Of a stretch of 64,000 nucleotides of DNA, positions 62,415 to 64,000 are shown piece after piece. A program made the position numbers and the translations under genes. The notes beneath the pieces are model-generated. The model was not told where the DNA came from. It did no database searches and saw nothing but the letters and a program-made list of their open reading frames with translations. Numbering within the stretch: position 1 is the stretch's first letter; each line of letters opens with the position of its first letter. The stretch is from contig NC_133903.1 in assembly GCF_964199755.1 (NCBI RefSeq), positions 3,303,001 through 3,367,000 on the forward strand, in the 5' to 3' direction. The DNA comes from Larus michahellis (lineage: Eukaryota > Chordata > Aves > Charadriiformes > Laridae).

Positions 62415-62955
62415 TGCATGGAGGAGTGAAACAATACGATCAGACAATGAAATCTCAAGTGGTAAAGTGTGTGAAATTCTGTGCTACTATTACTTTTTAT
62501 GATAGTGTTTCGAACGTTTCTTCACTGCTTGCAACTACGACTGACGGATTTGGAGCAGAGAGTGCTGCTTCTCGCTGCTCTTCATCAGCACAGGGTGGGC
62601 AGCAGCAAGCCGTCAAATCGTTGCTGTATCCAAACAGCATCTCTGCATCCAGAGGTGGAGCTGCGGGGAGAGCTCACTCGTTGGGAAGCCGATCTATCTA
62701 ATTATGTGCCTGTTGACTGGGCAACAGGTTACACATCTGCTTGTAAAAATCGTTCGTCTTAAAACTTGATCTGAGTTAAAATGCATCATCTTTTTCTCTC
62801 TTTACATGCTTCTTTCCCTGTCCCTGTATTTTTGAACTGGTGCTGGGAGTGATTAGAAGAACGTTTTTTTCCAGCATTAAAATATCTGGTTCAGAAAGAC
62901 CTCTAAAGAGTCATTAAATGCAGATGAGGGTACGAGGTGCACTTCCTGAGCAGAA

Positions 62956-64000
62956 TTACAAGGAAGTGTTCTCGCTGGAAACAGTATTCAGAGGTGGATG
63001 CTGGCAGGAGTTCAAGCGCCCACACTTGTTCTTATGGCCGTGACTTCCCTGATATCTCCTGCCCACAGCGGGGGTGGCGGAGGGTCCTTTCCTTGAAGGC
63101 TCTGTTGAACTCCGGTAAGAGAGCAGCTCTGGGACTGAGGAACGGGTTGTCCCTTCAGACAGAGAGAAGTTAAAGAGAGAAACCATTCTTTGGTGGTATT
63201 TGCTCTTCATTTCCTTGGCTGACCTGTAGAGGTTTCCAACAAAGCAATAGCATATAGGGTTGAGGCTGGAATTGGTGAGGCCAAGCCACTGGGCAAAAGG
63301 TCTGAGCTGCAGGATCCAAGGAGAAGGAGTCACATCCTGCAAAGACTTGGGGATGTTGAAATCGATCCAGATGTCCATCAGGTAGACGGGCAGCCAGGAG
63401 ATTGCGAACAGCAGGACCAGGGCCACCACCATCTGTGCTACTTTCTTCCGTATCTTCAGCCTGGAGGCCGGCAGAGATCGGTTCAAGGCAGTGCTCTCCT
63501 TCAGCTGGCTGCTGCGGCTCCACAGGCGGCGCACTGTGAGGAAGCAGATGACCATGTTGAACAGGACTGGCAGGCAGTAGAGGGCACAGAAGAGCAGGAA
63601 GTTGTAGGCTTGCTTGAGTCTCTCCTGAGGCCAAATCTCCCTGCAGATGGAAAACACCAGAGGCAAGCCCTCCACCACCCCAATCTCGTCCCGTTTGTTC
63701 ATGAAGATGAGGGGCATGCATATCCCTGAGGACAACAACCACACCACCAGGATGGTGCTGAGGATCCTTTTCTGGGTGAAGAAAGACCGGGCGTTGAGTG
63801 GGTTGTGCACGCTGTAGTACCGGTTCACGCTGATGACGGTCAGGCTGAGGACGCTGGCAGAGACAGAAACAGCCTGGATAAAGGGCACTGCCCGGCAGAG
63901 GAAGTCCCCGTACACCCAGGCTTTGTAGATGAGGTTGCCCACGGTGATGGGCATGCAGATGCACACCACCATGAGATCACACACCGCCAGGTTGATGAGG
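62956..64000 (-). CDS. Class A (rhodopsin-like) peptide-type GPCR, partial, N-terminus beyond window
   Basis: This is a plasma-membrane receptor that would couple a ligand, probably a peptide, to G proteins. The visible 347 residues run in one open exon from helix 2 to the stop; helix 1 lies right of the window. Counting the first visible Leu as 1: helix 2 LAVCD with the sodium-site Asp at 8; helix 3 disulfide Cys 35; NRY at 59-61 in place of DRY/ERY; extracellular loop 2 Cys 119; helix 6 SWLP at 201-204 in place of CWxP; helix 7 NPICY at 247-251; then helix 8 and a Ser/Thr-rich tail ending TSL, a possible class I PDZ ligand. The helix 3 pattern SVSASVLSLTVISVNRY resembles orexin, cholecystokinin, NPFF and QRFP receptors, but I cannot place it in one family. 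It is transcribed towards CHST12. Confidence 0.93.
   Translation of the reverse strand, partial: LINLAVCDLMVVCICMPITVGNLIYKAWVYGDFLCRAVPFIQAVSVSASVLSLTVISVNRYYSVHNPLNARSFFTQKRILSTILVVWLLSSGICMPLIFMNKRDEIGVVEGLPLVFSICREIWPQERLKQAYNFLLFCALYCLPVLFNMVICFLTVRRLWSRSSQLKESTALNRSLPASRLKIRKKVAQMVVALVLLFAISWLPVYLMDIWIDFNIPKSLQDVTPSPWILQLRPFAQWLGLTNSSLNPICYCFVGNLYRSAKEMKSKYHQRMVSLFNFSLSEGTTRSSVPELLSYRSSTEPSRKGPSATPAVGRRYQGSHGHKNKCGRLNSCQHPPLNTVSSENTSL

Larger units (their letters stand above)
47245..62955. other. Intergenic; no gene recognised
   Basis: About 15.7 kb shows no recognisable exon, RNA gene or interspersed repeat. The region 48.1-49.3 kb and parts of 57.8 and 62 kb are AT-rich. The largest isolated plus-strand frame (56801-57289, 162 codons) has no motif I know. 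The right end may contain the 3'UTR of the minus-strand receptor; TTTATT (AATAAA on the minus strand) lies at 62409-62414, 62108-62113 and 61976-61981. Confidence 0.5.

Noticed and set aside
1-64000. Search by eye for tRNA, rRNA, CRISPR, operons, insertion sequences and proviruses
   Set aside because: None found. The window is animal nuclear DNA with CR1 LINEs only; I saw no long terminal repeats or retroviral genes.

Overview
The window is nuclear DNA of a land vertebrate, almost certainly a bird. Every interspersed repeat I can recognise is a CR1 LINE, with antisense or sense tails made of 8-base units related to ATTCTATG. Introns are short (most under 2.5 kb), a GC-rich CpG island is present, and the proteins are vertebrate. 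There are no operons, ribosome binding sites, insertion sequences or CRISPR arrays, and none should be expected. I cannot name the species.

Layout. (1) 1-2.3 kb has no recognisable coding sequence. Three AATAAA signals between 1.56 and 1.74 kb suggest the 3' end of an unseen upstream plus-strand gene. (2) 2.4-21.2 kb, plus strand: a complete kinesin-8 family gene of the KIF19 type. I rebuilt it by hand as 20 GT-AG exons in continuous phase, coding 992 residues, with motor domain, neck, coiled coils and a basic serine-rich tail. Its 3'UTR and poly(A) signals follow to about 22-23 kb. One CR1 lies in intron 1 and another lies immediately before exon 7. (3) 23.3-24.25 kb: a CpG island with a GGA repeat and two candidate donor sites, the probable promoter and noncoding first exon of the next gene. 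(4) 28.83-30.6 kb, plus strand: the terminal exon of CHST12, an intact single-exon coding sequence of 419 residues (chondroitin/dermatan 4-O-sulfotransferase 2). (5) 30.6-62.9 kb: 32 kb in which I see no gene, containing two CR1 copies; one retains a long reverse-transcriptase reading frame broken by a single stop. (6) 62.96 kb to the right edge, minus strand: the 3' part of a class A peptide-type G-protein-coupled receptor, from transmembrane helix 2 to the stop; its N-terminus lies beyond the window.

The three genes act in unrelated processes: motile-cilium length control, Golgi glycosaminoglycan sulfation and peptide signalling. The most notable point is the KIF19-type gene beside CHST12. 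From memory, human KIF19 is on 17q25 and human CHST12 on 7p22, so this may be a second KIF19 locus absent from mammals, or a rearranged position of the single orthologue. Phylogeny and synteny searches, which I could not run, would decide. The receptor could not be assigned to a named subfamily and carries NRY in place of DRY.
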